Source of the DNA: Betaproteobacteria bacterium
GTDB lineage: Bacteria; Pseudomonadota; Gammaproteobacteria; Burkholderiales; SG8-41
Assembly: GCA_025356695.1 (NCBI GenBank)
Contig: JANXSE010000382.1
Coordinates: 1 to 42,313, forward strand
Reading direction: 5' to 3'
Length of the DNA stretch: 42,313 bases
Under the pieces are notes generated by a model, which was given only the letters and a program-made list of their open reading frames with translations, ran no database searches and was not told the origin of the DNA. Positions 42,087 through 42,313 of this stretch are shown here, piece after piece. A program made the position numbers and the translations under genes. Position 1 is the first letter of the stretch, and each line of letters begins with the position of its first letter.

Positions 42087-42313
42087 TCAAAACTCCGACC
42101 ATTCTCCTTCGCCACCGACGACTTTTTTCGCCTTCGCCACCGGGTTGGATGAATTCGCAGCCTGCTTGACGGCCTGTTTCGGTTTGTCCTTGCCGGGCAG
42201 GCGCGCCACATTGGCCGGACGCTTGCCCGTATCGCGACGTTCCACCACCCGCGAGGCGCTGCCTTCGATGACGTCGCCGACACGGAACACCGCCACCGCG
42301 CGCGCCAGCACCT
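42087..42313 (-). CDS. Methyl-accepting chemotaxis protein, C-terminal end only
   Basis: The frame is open to the right edge of the window. The visible 74-75 residues begin LARAVAVFRVGD, the usual end of a chemoreceptor signalling helix bundle, then a Lys/Ala/Pro-rich flexible linker (PANVARLPGKDKPKQAVKQ) and the terminal EWSEF. The last five residues fit the xWxxF pentapeptide (NWETF in enterobacteria) that tethers CheR and CheB. It is the first gene of the leftward locus inside the window and is followed by a strong terminator. Confidence 0.82.
   Translation of the reverse strand, partial: VLARAVAVFRVGDVIEGSASRVVERRDTGKRPANVARLPGKDKPKQAVKQAANSSNPVAKAKKVVGGEGEWSEF

Noticed and set aside
1..42313. 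CRISPR arrays, insertion sequences, prophage or integrase genes
   Set aside because: No regularly spaced repeats, transposase, integrase or phage structural motifs were seen on either strand.

Overview
The window is GC-rich chromosomal DNA from a proteobacterium, most likely a betaproteobacterium near the Burkholderiales. The basis is three Bug-type solute receptors, a PrpD/acyl-CoA catabolic neighbourhood, cheZ and cheD in one chemotaxis locus, a tRNA-Thr(CGT) with an encoded CCA end, and dispersed palindromes of a kind common in beta- and gammaproteobacteria. I see no phage genes, insertion sequences or CRISPR array.

Region 1 (1-11.3 kb) is catabolic and transport-related. In order it holds the 3' end of a beta-propeller gene, a Bug receptor, a leftward operon (Bug receptor, prpD-type dehydratase, DUF2721 membrane protein), a leftward alpha/beta hydrolase, a rightward class II aldolase/acyl-CoA dehydrogenase pair divergent from it, a leftward HtrA-like PDZ protein, and a rightward Bug receptor/SDR pair. 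Three of these proteins lack residues normally needed for catalysis: the HtrA-like protein has lost all three triad residues, the SDR has Asn/Thr/Arg for Ser/Tyr/Lys, and the acyl-CoA dehydrogenase has Gly for the usual Glu. Two identical 33-bp inverted copies of one repeat flank part of this region.

Region 2 (11.3-18.1 kb) is signalling: a membrane PAS-PAS-GAF histidine kinase, a tRNA-Thr, an HDOD protein, and, divergent from it, a Ser/Thr kinase-HDOD-GAF fusion with a duplicated activation-loop segment.

Region 3 (18.2-42.3 kb) is leftward throughout and is a large chemosensory locus. In transcription order it has a methyl-accepting protein ending in a CheR/CheB-type pentapeptide (cut by the window edge), a small soluble protein resembling a degenerate chemoreceptor tip, cheR, cheD, cheB, an eight-PAS histidine kinase overlapping a pseudo-receiver, a STAS protein, a receiver-PP2C-anti-sigma-kinase fusion (partner-switch module), a single-domain receiver, a minimal-loop chemoreceptor, two cheV genes, cheY, cheZ, cheA, a receiver-PAS-GGDEF-EAL protein, a 1005-residue Ala/Glu/Arg-rich coiled-coil protein with one C-terminal membrane helix, and a small possible exported protein. 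No cheW is present. Four intergenic gaps here carry a FliA (sigma-28)-like sequence, TnAA-type -35 plus GCCGTWA -10 with 11-12 bases between, suggesting shared flagellar-class control. The combination of CheA/CheV signalling, a STAS/PP2C switch, c-di-GMP turnover and a giant tail-anchored coiled coil is the most unusual content here.
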